Assembly: GCF_017308075.1 (NCBI RefSeq)
Contig: NZ_JAFKFX010000023.1
Coordinates: 434,001 to 498,000 of the forward strand
DNA from: Allobosea sp.
Lineage (GTDB): Bacteria > Pseudomonadota > Alphaproteobacteria > Rhizobiales > Beijerinckiaceae
Direction of reading: 5' to 3'
DNA: 64,000 nt
The position numbers and the translations under genes are program-made. Below the pieces are notes generated by a model, which worked only from the letters and a program-made list of their open reading frames with translations, had not been told where the DNA came from and did not search any database. Below, in pieces: positions 17,750-26,436 of this stretch (its first letter is position 1; every line of letters begins with the position of its first letter).

Positions 17750-19156
17750 ATGAGCGCGTCCGTTACCGAAGCTCTGGCCGGCATCGTCGGCGCGAAACAC
17801 GTCATCACCGACGCCGATGCGATGGTGCCCTATCTCAAGGAGCCGCGCGGCCTGTTCAAGGGCAAGGCGCAGGCGGTGGTGCGGCCGGGCTCGGTCGCTG
17901 AGGTCTCGGCCCTGATGAAATGGGCAAGCGAGACGGGTGCGACGATCGTCCCGCAAGGCGGCAACACCGGCATGGTCGGTGGCCAAGTCCCGGTCGCCGA
18001 AGGCCGGGAGATCGTCCTGTCGCTGCAGCGGCTCGACAAGGTCCGCGCGGTCGATGCTGCCGGCGACACCATGACCGTCGAGGCCGGCGTCATCCTGCAG
18101 AAGGCGCAGGAGGCGGCCGAGGCTGCCGGGCGGCTCTTCCCGCTCTCGCTCGCTTCGGAAGGGTCCTGCACGGTCGGCGGCAATCTCTCGGCCAATGCCG
18201 GCGGCACGGCGGTGATCGCCTATGGCAATGCCCGCGAGCTCTGTCTCGGTCTCGAGGTCGTGCTGCCTGATGGCCGCGTCTGGAACGGCCTGCGCCAGCT
18301 CCGCAAGGACAATACCGGCTACGACCTGAAGAACCTCTTCATCGGCTCGGAAGGCACGCTCGGCATCATCACCGCCGCGGTGCTGAAGCTCTTCCCGCTG
18401 CCGGCGGCACGCGCTACCGCCTTCCTCGCCGTGCCCGATCCGGACGCTGCACTGGCGCTGCTGAACAAGGCCAAGGCCAGCGCCGGCGGCACGCTCACCA
18501 CTTTCGAGCTGATGCCGCGCATCGGGCTCGATTTCGTCGTGCGCCATGCCGATGGCGCCCGCGATCCGCTCTCGGAGCCCTCGCCCTGGTATGTGCTGAT
18601 GGAGGTCTGCGCCCAGGCCGAGACCGGCCTCTCCGAGGCAGTCGAGAATTTTCTCGGCGAGGCGATGGAGGCAGGGCTCGTCACCGATGCGGTGCTCGCC
18701 GGCTCGCTCGGCCAGCGCGCCGATCTCTGGAAGTTGCGCGAGATGCTCTCGGAGGTGCAGACCCATGAGGGCGGCTCGATCAAGCACGACGTCTCGGTGC
18801 CGCTGCACGCGGCCCCGGAATTCCTGAGGCGCGCCATCGCCAAGGTCGAGGAGCTGGTGCCGGGCTGCCGGCCGGTGCCTTTCGGTCATCTCGGCGACGG
18901 CAACATCCATTTCAACGTCAGCCAGCCGGTCGGTGCCGACAAGGCCGCCTATCTCGCCGGCTGGGACGCGATGAACGCGGCTGTCCATGCCATCGTTACC
19001 GAACTCAAGGGCTCGATCTCGGCCGAGCACGGCATCGGCCGCCTGAAGCGCGCGCTGCTGCCCGGCGTCAAGGACCCGGTCGAGCTCGATCTGATGCGCA
19101 CGGTCAAGGCGGCGATTGATCCCAAGGGTGTGCTCAACCCTGGCGCGGTGCTGTAG
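17750..19156 (+). CDS. FAD-linked D-2-hydroxyacid dehydrogenase (GlcD/D2HGDH-like)
   Basis: A 468-residue flavoprotein. A PCMH-type FAD domain (about 35-215) contains PQGGNTGMVGGQVP and the strongly conserved GNLSANAGGTAVIAYGNAREL. The C-terminal FAD-oxidase domain carries PFGHLGDGNIHFNV and ends SISAEHGIGRLKR, the metal/substrate His-Glu-His region. The pattern matches D-2-hydroxyglutarate or D-lactate dehydrogenases acting alone rather than glycolate oxidase GlcD, of which a separate copy lies at 45594. GGAGG precedes the ATG directly. It is probably co-transcribed with the upstream methyltransferase gene. Confidence 0.92.
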   Translation: MSASVTEALAGIVGAKHVITDADAMVPYLKEPRGLFKGKAQAVVRPGSVAEVSALMKWASETGATIVPQGGNTGMVGGQVPVAEGREIVLSLQRLDKVRAVDAAGDTMTVEAGVILQKAQEAAEAAGRLFPLSLASEGSCTVGGNLSANAGGTAVIAYGNARELCLGLEVVLPDGRVWNGLRQLRKDNTGYDLKNLFIGSEGTLGIITAAVLKLFPLPAARATAFLAVPDPDAALALLNKAKASAGGTLTTFELMPRIGLDFVVRHADGARDPLSEPSPWYVLMEVCAQAETGLSEAVENFLGEAMEAGLVTDAVLAGSLGQRADLWKLREMLSEVQTHEGGSIKHDVSVPLHAAPEFLRRAIAKVEELVPGCRPVPFGHLGDGNIHFNVSQPVGADKAAYLAGWDAMNAAVHAIVTELKGSISAEHGIGRLKRALLPGVKDPVELDLMRTVKAAIDPKGVLNPGAVL

Positions 19157-19188
19157 GGAGCCAGGCGAGGGCTTTCAGTTCCAGCGCC

Positions 19189-19292
19189 GTCATCCCGGCT
19201 GGAGCGAAGCGGAATGCCGGGATCCATCGTAAGGCGCAGCGTCCTTCGATGGGTTCCGGGTCTGCGCCGCTTCGCGGCTTGCCCGGAATGAC
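19189..19292. repeat. Hairpin element with GTCAT-CCGG ends, family 1 relative
   Basis: A 104-bp imperfect inverted repeat between two convergent genes. It begins GTCATCCCGG and ends CCGGAATGAC, with GGGATCCATCG facing CGATGGGTTCC inside. It has the same outer ends and layout as the elements at 47036 and 50140 but a diverged interior. It may also act as a bidirectional terminator. Confidence 0.75.
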
Positions 19293-19310
19293 GGTTTCGG
19301 CCTCCGACAG

Positions 19311-20456
19311 TTACGCAGCCGCGCCGCCCTCGCGCACTCGGCAGATCTCGGCCAGCGCCAGCACCAGATGATAGAGCACCCGGACCGGGACCCGGTCGGT
19401 GATCGGCTTCCCGTTTTTGTCGAGCTGGTTGACCCAGAGCCCGCTCTCGCGGTCGACGAAGTGCTGGAACATCAGCGCGACATGGCGGTCGAGGCGGGCT
19501 GCGGCATCCGAATCGCCTTCGAACTCGACCCGCGCAACGAGGGCTTTCAGATATTCGGTCTGCGGCCAGAGCAGAGCGGCGCCGTTGAGCACATCGCCCG
19601 CGGGATCGACCTCGTTCACCACAAGCCACGAGGTGTTGGCCGGCGCATCGACCTGACGCTGTCCGAAGACGTGGAGGCTGCGTGCCGTCGCGCGGGCCTC
19701 GGCCGAACCGGTCAGGCGTTCATGGTGATAGAGCAGCCAGGTCCATTCGAAATGATGGCCCGGCTCCCGGATCAGCCCACGTGGACCGGGAAAGGCCGCC
19801 CAGTCCTGCGTAAAGAACTCGCCGAGCGTGCCGTTGCCGTCGAGCATGCGCTCGCGCATCAGCAAAACCAGCCTGTCTGCGGTCGCCAGCCAGCGCGGAT
19901 CGGGCGAAACCGCCGCGAGCGCGTGGCAGGCTTCGAGCAGGTGCATATGCGGGTTCTGGCGCCGAGGCTGCGTGCCGAGCGTATCCTCTTGAAAGCCGCC
20001 GGCCGGGTGCGCCAGCTCCCGCTCCAGAAAATCCATGGCCTCCCCGGCCAGCGCCAGTGCGCTCTGGTCGCCGCTCGCCTTTGCGTACCAGCCGAGGGCG
20101 AACAGCGCGAAGGCGAGATCGTAGAAATCGGACCTGCCGTCGACGGGCTCGCCCTGCGTGGTGCAGGAATGGCTGTAGCGCCCGTCAGGACGGCGGCAGG
20201 CGCCGGTCAGGAAGACGATGCCGTGCCGCGCCGCAGCCAGCGCGCCGGGAACGCCGAGTAGGTGGGCATGGCTGAAGACATAGGTCAGGCGCGCCGTGAC
20301 CAACGTCGTGCGGATCTCGCCGAGCTCGGGCTTTCCGTCCGGTGTGAGATATTCGACGAAACCCGGCCGTGTCGGATCGTAGGCGCGCGCGATCCAGCCC
20401 GGCAGCAGGCTGTCCGTTAGCCAGGAGCGAAGATCGTTCCGCGCAGGCGCCGACAT
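19311..20456 (-). CDS. AGE-family epimerase/isomerase
   Basis: A 381-residue (alpha/alpha)6-barrel protein of the N-acylglucosamine 2-epimerase / mannose isomerase family. Recognisable stretches are the HLLGVPGALAAARHG helix pair, QNPHMHLLEACHALA (conserved HMHLLEA), EPGHHFEWTWLLYHHERLT (conserved GHHFEW) and LWPQTEYLKAL near residue 300. These His/Glu residues are the acid-base catalysts of the family. The most probable activity is aldose-ketose isomerisation of mannose or a similar sugar. The ATG at 20454-20456 follows GAGGAG, so the in-frame codon ten residues upstream is not needed. Confidence 0.92.
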   Translation of the reverse strand: MSAPARNDLRSWLTDSLLPGWIARAYDPTRPGFVEYLTPDGKPELGEIRTTLVTARLTYVFSHAHLLGVPGALAAARHGIVFLTGACRRPDGRYSHSCTTQGEPVDGRSDFYDLAFALFALGWYAKASGDQSALALAGEAMDFLERELAHPAGGFQEDTLGTQPRRQNPHMHLLEACHALAAVSPDPRWLATADRLVLLMRERMLDGNGTLGEFFTQDWAAFPGPRGLIREPGHHFEWTWLLYHHERLTGSAEARATARSLHVFGQRQVDAPANTSWLVVNEVDPAGDVLNGAALLWPQTEYLKALVARVEFEGDSDAAARLDRHVALMFQHFVDRESGLWVNQLDKNGKPITDRVPVRVLYHLVLALAEICRVREGGAAA

Positions 20457-20597
20457 GCTTTCACTCCTCGAAGACACCGCCGTCATGGCATGCGGTCATG
20501 GCCGCTGCTCTGCCACCTCGGCGTCGGCGAAGCCAGAGGGCAGACGCATGGAGCGCCGCCATTCAGTCGAGCACGGATTTTTCCTACTCGCGCCCGC

Positions 20598-22205
20598 TCA
20601 GGGCGTCGCGACATAGCCGTCGCGGCGCGGATCGCAGGCGCCTGTCAGTCTGCCAGTCGCAGGATCGCGCGCGACCGCCTGCATGCCGCCGACCCGCATC
20701 GTCCATCCGGTATCGAAGGGCGTGATCTCGTGGCCGCGCTGCCGCAGGGCGGCGATGGTCTGCGCCGCGATGCGATCCTCGACCTCGATGGCACGGCCAT
20801 CCCAGAGCCGGGCGCGCGGCGCCTCGATCGCCTCCTGCAGCGGCAGGCCGAAATCGACATGCTGGACCATGGCCTGGGCCTGCGTCTGCAGGATGCCGTA
20901 GCTGCCGGGTGTACCCAGCGCCAGCATCGGCTCGCCATTGCGGGTCGACAGGCTCGGCGACATGCACATCGGCAGTTCCGAGCCGGGTTGCGAGCGGTTC
21001 GGGCTGCCGGGCTGGACATCGGCCCAGTACAGGAAATTGTTGAGGCAGAGCCCGGTGCCCGGCACGACCACACCGCTGCCGAACGGGCTGCCGATGCTCT
21101 GCGTCACGCAGATCAGGTTGCCTTCGCGGTCGGCGATCGAGAAGGAGGTGGTGTGCGCCGGGTCCTCGCCGGCAGGTGCTTCCGCCATCCATTGCTCGGT
21201 CGGGCCGGTGATCGGCTCACCGTCGCGCAGGCGGGCACGCAGTTTTTCGACTGCGGCGTCGGACAGCAGCTCTGCGAGCTTTTCCGGCTTCGGATTGTTG
21301 TGGGCGATGCGCTGGCCGGCGGCGAGGCGGATGGCGCGGTAGACGATGTCGAGATGCTCGACGCCGTTGCGCTCCAGCCCGGCGAGCTCGAAACCGTCGA
21401 GAATGCGCAGCGTCAGGAGGAACTGGAAGCCTTCGCAGGCCGGCGGCGGCACATGCACGAGCCGGTCGCGATAGGCGGCGGCGATCGGCTCGCGCCAGCG
21501 CGGTGCGACCTTGGCGAGATCGGCCATGGTCAGCGTGCCGCCCTTGGCCTTGAGATGCGCGATCACGGTTTCGCCGAGCGCACCGCGGTAGAGGTGCTCC
21601 GGGCCCTTGGCCGCGATCTCGGAGAGCGTCCGGGCGAGATCGGGCTGGCGCAGGATCTGGCCGAGTTCGACCGTATCGCCGCCATCCGGCAGGTAGTTCC
21701 TCGCCCAGTCGGCATGCAGTTCCGGGCGCTCGCGCAGCAGCGGAGCCTGTTCGTTGAACTCGGCGACGCCGAACTCGGCGAGCGGAAACCCGTCGGCGGC
21801 GAGCGCGATCGCCGGGGCGAAGATCTGCGGCAGCGGCAGGCGGCCATAGGTGCGGTTGAGTTCGCACCAGCCGGCGAGATTGCCGGGCGGGGCGACGGCG
21901 AGCGCGCCGCGTTCCAGATCCGAGCGCTGGCTGAAGCGCTCCAGGGGAAAACTCTCGGGCACGGGCGGCACGAAGTCGAGCACGCGTACCCGCTTCTCGG
22001 CAGCGACCCACATCGTCGCCGAGCCCATGCCGGCGAGGCTCGACATGAACGGCTCGACCACGTTGAGCGCCGCGGCGACAGCGCCGACCGCATCGAAGGC
22101 ATTCCCGCCCTGGCTGAGGATGCGGGCACCGGCCTGGGCCGCCAGCGGGTGGGCGGCGGCGACCATGCCGTGCAGGGAGCTCATCGTCGGGCGGCGGCCA
22201 TGCAT
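20598..22205 (-). CDS. Gamma-glutamyltransferase family protein
   Basis: A 535-residue Ntn-hydrolase precursor. The N-terminal subunit starts HGMVAAAHPLAAQAGARIL, with GGNAFDAVGAVAAALNVVEP. Autoprocessing is expected at the Thr in DPAHTTSFSIAD near residue 350, which becomes the nucleophile of the small subunit. Later motifs are SIGSPFGSGVVVPGTGLCLNN and LALGTPGSYGI. No signal peptide is obvious, unlike periplasmic GGT, so this belongs to the cytoplasmic or non-classical branch seen beside amidase/acylase functions. The substrate may not be glutathione. Confidence 0.92.
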   Translation of the reverse strand: MHGRRPTMSSLHGMVAAAHPLAAQAGARILSQGGNAFDAVGAVAAALNVVEPFMSSLAGMGSATMWVAAEKRVRVLDFVPPVPESFPLERFSQRSDLERGALAVAPPGNLAGWCELNRTYGRLPLPQIFAPAIALAADGFPLAEFGVAEFNEQAPLLRERPELHADWARNYLPDGGDTVELGQILRQPDLARTLSEIAAKGPEHLYRGALGETVIAHLKAKGGTLTMADLAKVAPRWREPIAAAYRDRLVHVPPPACEGFQFLLTLRILDGFELAGLERNGVEHLDIVYRAIRLAAGQRIAHNNPKPEKLAELLSDAAVEKLRARLRDGEPITGPTEQWMAEAPAGEDPAHTTSFSIADREGNLICVTQSIGSPFGSGVVVPGTGLCLNNFLYWADVQPGSPNRSQPGSELPMCMSPSLSTRNGEPMLALGTPGSYGILQTQAQAMVQHVDFGLPLQEAIEAPRARLWDGRAIEVEDRIAAQTIAALRQRGHEITPFDTGWTMRVGGMQAVARDPATGRLTGACDPRRDGYVATP

Positions 22206-22268
22206 GTCGGGCGTTCCTCAAATCGCTTTTGTCGTTGCCCGAGAGTAAGCGCGCGCTCGCCTCCCGCG

Positions 22269-23030
22269 CTAGAACAGGCTGCCCTGCGCATCGTCCTTGC
22301 CGCCCCGCCGCGAACGCATGGCGGGCTTCGGCTCGGACGGCTTCGGCGCCGATGCGGGATCGAAGGGCAGCTGCAGTTCCGGCCCGTCATTGGCGACCTT
22401 GTTCACGGCGTCGCCGAGCCGGATCATCTCCAGGAGATCGTCGGGGGGAGGGCGCAGCAGCCCCCGCAGCGTCGCCGGCTCGGCCGCCGGATCGAGCCAG
22501 GCGTCGAAAGCCTCGGGCGGCACGATGACGGGCGAGCGATGATGGATCGCCGCCATCTGCCCGTTGGCGGGGCCGGTCACCATCGCAACCGTGTCGATCT
22601 CCGAGCCGTCCGGGCTATGCCAGGTCTCCCACAGCGCCGCGAAGGCGAAGAGGCCGCGATCTGGCCGGCGGAAGAGATAGGGCCGATTTTCCTGCCGGCG
22701 CCCCTCGCCGAGGCGGTGCCATTCATAGAAGCCGTCGGCCGGCATCAGGCAGCGCCTTCGGGCGAGGGCGGCGCGGAAGGACGGCTTCTCGGCGGCGCTC
22801 TCGCTGCGGATGTTGATGACCAGCGGAAAGTCCTTGGGGTCCTTGACCCAGCCGGGGATGAAGCCCCAGCGCATCAGCATGAACTGGCGCGTGCCCTGTT
22901 CGAGCCTGACCACCGGCACTGGCTGCGTCGGCGCGATGTTGTAGCGCGGCGGAAAGTTCGGCTGCTCGCGATAGGCGAAGGCCTGGCGCATCGCTTCCGG
23001 CGGCAAGGTTACGGCGTAGCGGCCACACAT
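22269..23030 (-). CDS. yedK: SOS response-associated peptidase, SRAP/YedK (HMCES-like)
   Basis: A 253-residue protein that forms a covalent thiazolidine link with abasic sites in single-stranded DNA. The catalytic Cys2 is exposed after Met removal (MCGRY). Asn31 (YNIAPTQ), the Glu of DGFYEWHR and the His of AAIHHRSPVIV complete the known active site. The start must be the ATG at 23028-23030, because Cys must be residue 2. A perfect alphaproteobacterial LexA box lies five bases upstream of this codon, so SOS induction is expected. Confidence 0.95.
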   Translation of the reverse strand: MCGRYAVTLPPEAMRQAFAYREQPNFPPRYNIAPTQPVPVVRLEQGTRQFMLMRWGFIPGWVKDPKDFPLVINIRSESAAEKPSFRAALARRRCLMPADGFYEWHRLGEGRRQENRPYLFRRPDRGLFAFAALWETWHSPDGSEIDTVAMVTGPANGQMAAIHHRSPVIVPPEAFDAWLDPAAEPATLRGLLRPPPDDLLEMIRLGDAVNKVANDGPELQLPFDPASAPKPSEPKPAMRSRRGGKDDAQGSLF

Positions 23031-23035
23031 GTCCT

Positions 23036-23050
23036 GTTCAGTCGACGTTC
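23036..23050. promoter_or_regulatory. LexA box (GTTC-N7-GTTC) of SRAP
   Basis: GTTC AGTCGAC GTTC matches exactly the direct-repeat LexA site of alphaproteobacteria. It lies 5 bp upstream of the yedK start. Read on the gene strand, it is GAAC-N7-GAAC followed by AGGAC as the ribosome site. Function is inferred from the known consensus and position. Confidence 0.85.
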
Positions 23051-23119
23051 CGTTATGTCCGATCAATACTTTATTTGGGTTTGGGCACGCATATTCCCAG
23101 CGATTTCGAGGCCGCCCGG

Positions 23120-23620
23120 ATGCCTGCTCCCGCAAGATCAGATGCGCCGAACGCGGCGGCCGGCTCTGGAGCTGCGCCCTCGCCGATGCGCCTGTCGACG
23201 GACTATCTGAACCGCCACAGCGAGGCGCTGATGCTGCTCGAGATGGTGCCGATGGACCGCACCGTCCTGGTCGAGCTGCAGGCCTGGCGGGCGGTCAGCT
23301 ATTCCGAGCATTTTTTGGCCTCGTCGCTGCGCTGCGCCGCGGAAGCGCACGAGGCTTACCGGCGGCTCGGGTCACGCGAGGTCGCAGGCTTCGACGCGCT
23401 CTGCGCCGCCATGGACCGTCTCGTCCTCACCGCGACGGCGCTGCTCGACGAGATGCCTGACAGCGAAGACCCGGCCTTGATCGTCGATGTCGCCTGCCTG
23501 TCCCTGCGCCGCCTGATCGCGCGGGCCGCAGCCTTCATCAATGCCAATGGCCAGGGTGATGCCGCTCATATCGATCCCGGTGCGATACAGGCTGAGGTCG
23601 ATGGGTTGATCTCCGGTTGA
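23120..23620 (+). CDS. Hypothetical small helical protein
   Basis: A 166-residue protein of unknown function. After about 25 Ala/Pro-rich, probably disordered residues (an internal ATG at 23186 could be the true start) it is almost entirely helical: LSTDYLNRHSEALMLLEMVPM, then AWRAVSYSEHFLASSLRCAAEAHEAYRRLG and two more amphipathic helices. No enzyme motif is visible. It is transcribed divergently from yedK across about 90 bp that contain the LexA box, so SOS control of both genes is possible. It ends 3 bp before the convergent tlyA gene. Confidence 0.75.
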   Translation: MPAPARSDAPNAAAGSGAAPSPMRLSTDYLNRHSEALMLLEMVPMDRTVLVELQAWRAVSYSEHFLASSLRCAAEAHEAYRRLGSREVAGFDALCAAMDRLVLTATALLDEMPDSEDPALIVDVACLSLRRLIARAAAFINANGQGDAAHIDPGAIQAEVDGLISG

Positions 23621-23623
23621 GGT

Positions 23624-24364
23624 TCAGCGCGCCCCGCCGATCAGGAATTCGCGGTTGCCGTCGCCGCCCTCGATCGGGGAGGGGATCGGACCCGAGACCC
23701 GGAAGCCGAGTGCGGCGGTGAGCTCGGCGATCTCGGCGCAGATCTCTGCCTGCAGGGCCTCGTCGCGCAGCACGCCCTTCTTCAGCGCCGAGCGCTTCGT
23801 CTCGAATTGCGGCTTCACCAGTGCGACGAGCTGCGCCCGGGGGGGCAGCAGCCTCGTCACGGCCGGCAGCACCAGCTTCAGCGAGATGAAGCTGACATCG
23901 ATGACGGCAAGCCCCGGCGGCTCCCCCAGCAGGGCGGGATCGAGCGTGCGGATATCCTGGCTCTCCAGGCTGGTCAGCCTGGCATGGCCGTGCAGGCTCT
24001 CATGCAATTGCGACCGGCCGACATCGACGGCATGGACATGGGCCGCGCCGCGCCGGAGCAGGACGTCGCTGAAGCCGCCGGTCGAAGCGCCGACATCGAG
24101 GCAGGCGAGCCCGGCCGGATCGAAGCCGAAGGCGTCGAGCGCCGCCGCGAGCTTCACCCCGCCGCGCGAGACATAAGGATGGGGCGCCTGCGCCTCGATC
24201 GTCGCCGTGACCGCGACCGTCTCCGACGCCTTGCGCAGGACGATGCCATCGGCGCTGACCAGCCCGGCGGCGATCGCCGCCTGGGCGCGGGCTCGGCTCT
24301 CGAACAGACCGCGCTCGACCAGCCAGAGATCAGCGCGAACGCGGCGCGGCAGGCCGGCGGTCAT
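23624..24364 (-). CDS. tlyA: TlyA-family rRNA methyltransferase/putative hemolysin
   Basis: A 246-residue RNA methyltransferase. The N-terminal S4 RNA-binding domain (RADLWLVERGLFESRARAQAAI) covers about residues 8-65. The FtsJ-like SAM domain has YVSRGGVKL, the SAM motif DVGASTGGFSD near 90, and IDVSFISL and KPQFE (catalytic Lys) later. TlyA 2'-O-methylates rRNA cytidines in 16S and/or 23S rRNA. It begins 4 bp after the dxs stop on the same strand, a conserved dxs-tlyA arrangement in alphaproteobacteria, so it is translated from the dxs transcript. Confidence 0.94.
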   Translation of the reverse strand: MTAGLPRRVRADLWLVERGLFESRARAQAAIAAGLVSADGIVLRKASETVAVTATIEAQAPHPYVSRGGVKLAAALDAFGFDPAGLACLDVGASTGGFSDVLLRRGAAHVHAVDVGRSQLHESLHGHARLTSLESQDIRTLDPALLGEPPGLAVIDVSFISLKLVLPAVTRLLPPRAQLVALVKPQFETKRSALKKGVLRDEALQAEICAEIAELTAALGFRVSGPIPSPIEGGDGNREFLIGGAR

Positions 24365-24368
24365 GGGT

Positions 24369-26279
24369 TCAGGCGCGCTTGATGGCGCTGGCCGGGCCGA
24401 GCGCCGCCTCGACCGCACGCACGATGCCGGCGGCGTCGAGCCCGGCATCGGCATACATCTTCTCGGGCTTGTCATGGTCCTGGAAGCTGTCGGGCAAGGT
24501 CAGGCTGCGGATCTTCAACCCGCTGTCGAGCAGGCCCTTCTGCGCCAGCAATTGCAGGACATGGCTGCCGAAGCCGCCGACCGAGCCTTCCTCTACCGTG
24601 ATCAGCACCTCGTGCTCGCGGGCGAGGCGCGCGATCAGCGCCTCGTCGAGCGGCTTGGCGAAACGGGCATCGGCGACCGTCGTCGAGAGACCGCGCTGGC
24701 CGAGCAGTTCGGCGGCCGAAAGGCATTCGGCGAGGCGTGTGCCGAGCGAGAGCAGGGCGATCTGCGTGCCTTCCCTGACGATCCGGCCCTTGCCGATCTC
24801 GAGCGGCACGCCGTGCTGCGGCAGCTCGACGCCGACGCCTTCGCCACGCGGATAGCGGAAGGCGATGGGGCCGGCATCATGGGCGGCCGCCGTCGCGACC
24901 ATATGGGTCAGCTCGGCCTCGTCGGCCGCCGCCATCACCACCATGCCGGGCAGACAGGCGAGATAGGCGATGTCGAAGGAGCCGGCATGGGTCGCGCCAT
25001 CGGCGCCGACCAGCCCGGCCCGGTCGAGCGCGAAGCGCACCGGCAGGTTCTGGAGCGCGACGTCGTGGACGATCTGGTCGTAGGCGCGCTGCATGAAGGT
25101 CGAATAGATCGCGCAGAACGGCTTAAAGCCCTCGCTGGCGAGACCGGCGGCGAAGGTCACCGCATGCTGCTCGGCAATGCCGACATCGAAGGTCCGGCCC
25201 GGGAATTCCTTGCCGAAGGCGTCGAGCCCGGTGCCGGACGGCATGGCGGCAGTCACGGCGACGATCTTCTCGTCCTCGCGCGCCGCCTTGATCAGGGCAT
25301 TGGCGAAGACATTGGTGTAGCTCGGCGCATTGGCCGGCGCCTTGGCCTGCTGGCCGGTGACGGGGTCGAATTTGACGACGCCGTGATATTTGTCGGCGCT
25401 GGCCTCGGCCGGGGCGTAGCCCTTGCCTTTCTGCGTGACGACATGGACCAGGATCGGCCCGCTCTCGGCGTCGCGGACATTGCGCAGCACCGGCAGCAGA
25501 TGGTCGAGATTATGCCCGTCGATGGGCCCGACATAGTAGAAGCCGAGTTCCTCGAAGAGAGTGCCGCCGGTCCAGAAGCCGCGGGCATATTCCTCGGTGC
25601 GCTTCGCCTTCTCGTGGAAGAAGCGCGGCAGCTTCTCGGCGAGGTATTTCGCGATCTCGCGCAGCGAGCGATAGGTCCGGCCGGAGACCAGCCGCGCCAG
25701 ATAGGCCGACATCGCGCCGACCGGCGGCGCGATCGACATGTCGTTGTCGTTGAGGATGACGATCAGCCGCGAGCCGAGCGCGCCGGCATTGTTCATCGCC
25801 TCATAGGCCATGCCGGCCGACATCGCGCCGTCGCCGATGACCGCGATGACATTGTTGGCGCCGCCGGCAAGATCGCGGCCGACCGCCATGCCGAGCCCGG
25901 CCGAGATCGAGGTCGAGGAATGTGCCGCGCCGAACGGGTCGTATTCGCTCTCCGAGCGCTTGGTGAAGCCGGAAAGGCCGCCGGGCTGGCGCAGGGTGCG
26001 GATGCCGGCGCGGCGGCCAGTCAGGATCTTGTGCGGATAGGCTTGGTGGCCGACATCCCAGATCACCCGGTCGCGCGGCGTGTCGAAGACATGGTGCAGC
26101 GCGACTGTGAGCTCGACCACGCCGAGCCCGGCGCCGAGATGGCCACCGGTCACCGAGACCGCGTCGATCGTCTCGGCCCGGAGCTCGTCGGCGAGCTGGC
26201 GCAGCTGCGCATCGTCGAGCCGGCGCAAGGCCTGCGGATCGGGAACCTGGTCGAGAAGGGGTGTCTTGGGACGGGTCAA
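24369..26279 (-). CDS. dxs: 1-deoxy-D-xylulose-5-phosphate synthase
   Basis: A 636-residue thiamine-diphosphate enzyme joining pyruvate and glyceraldehyde 3-phosphate, the first step of the MEP isoprenoid pathway. The N-terminal domain has the conserved [18 protein letters not shown] His. The ThDP/Mg motif [18 protein letters not shown] is near residue 150. The pyrimidine domain contains [17 protein letters not shown] with the catalytic Glu, followed by the transketolase C-terminal domain. I place the start at TTG 26277-26279 ([11 protein letters not shown]), which gives the normal length. ATG codons further upstream would add about 36 residues of atypical sequence. Confidence 0.95.
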   Translation of the reverse strand: MTRPKTPLLDQVPDPQALRRLDDAQLRQLADELRAETIDAVSVTGGHLGAGLGVVELTVALHHVFDTPRDRVIWDVGHQAYPHKILTGRRAGIRTLRQPGGLSGFTKRSESEYDPFGAAHSSTSISAGLGMAVGRDLAGGANNVIAVIGDGAMSAGMAYEAMNNAGALGSRLIVILNDNDMSIAPPVGAMSAYLARLVSGRTYRSLREIAKYLAEKLPRFFHEKAKRTEEYARGFWTGGTLFEELGFYYVGPIDGHNLDHLLPVLRNVRDAESGPILVHVVTQKGKGYAPAEASADKYHGVVKFDPVTGQQAKAPANAPSYTNVFANALIKAAREDEKIVAVTAAMPSGTGLDAFGKEFPGRTFDVGIAEQHAVTFAAGLASEGFKPFCAIYSTFMQRAYDQIVHDVALQNLPVRFALDRAGLVGADGATHAGSFDIAYLACLPGMVVMAAADEAELTHMVATAAAHDAGPIAFRYPRGEGVGVELPQHGVPLEIGKGRIVREGTQIALLSLGTRLAECLSAAELLGQRGLSTTVADARFAKPLDEALIARLAREHEVLITVEEGSVGGFGSHVLQLLAQKGLLDSGLKIRSLTLPDSFQDHDKPEKMYADAGLDAAGIVRAVEAALGPASAIKRA

Positions 26280-26436
26280 GGGCTGGCCGCTGCTGGCTTG
26301 ATCGTCATTCCCGAATAGTCGCTCGGGGCGGCGCTGGCAAACCTCTGATGGTCGCAGCCCGGGCAGGAAACGGGTGGGAGCGGGCATCGGTGCGTGGGAC
26401 ATCCGCGTGCCCCGTCCGCGAAATCGGAAACTTGCC

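Noticed and set aside
20490-23210. 906-codon frame opposite the gamma-glutamyltransferase and SRAP genes
   Set aside because: It covers two unrelated conserved genes and their gap, including the LexA box, which is impossible for a real single protein here.
24207-26318. 703-codon frame opposite dxs
   Set aside because: It overlaps the full length of dxs and part of tlyA and shows no domain. Antisense reading of GC-rich codons explains it.
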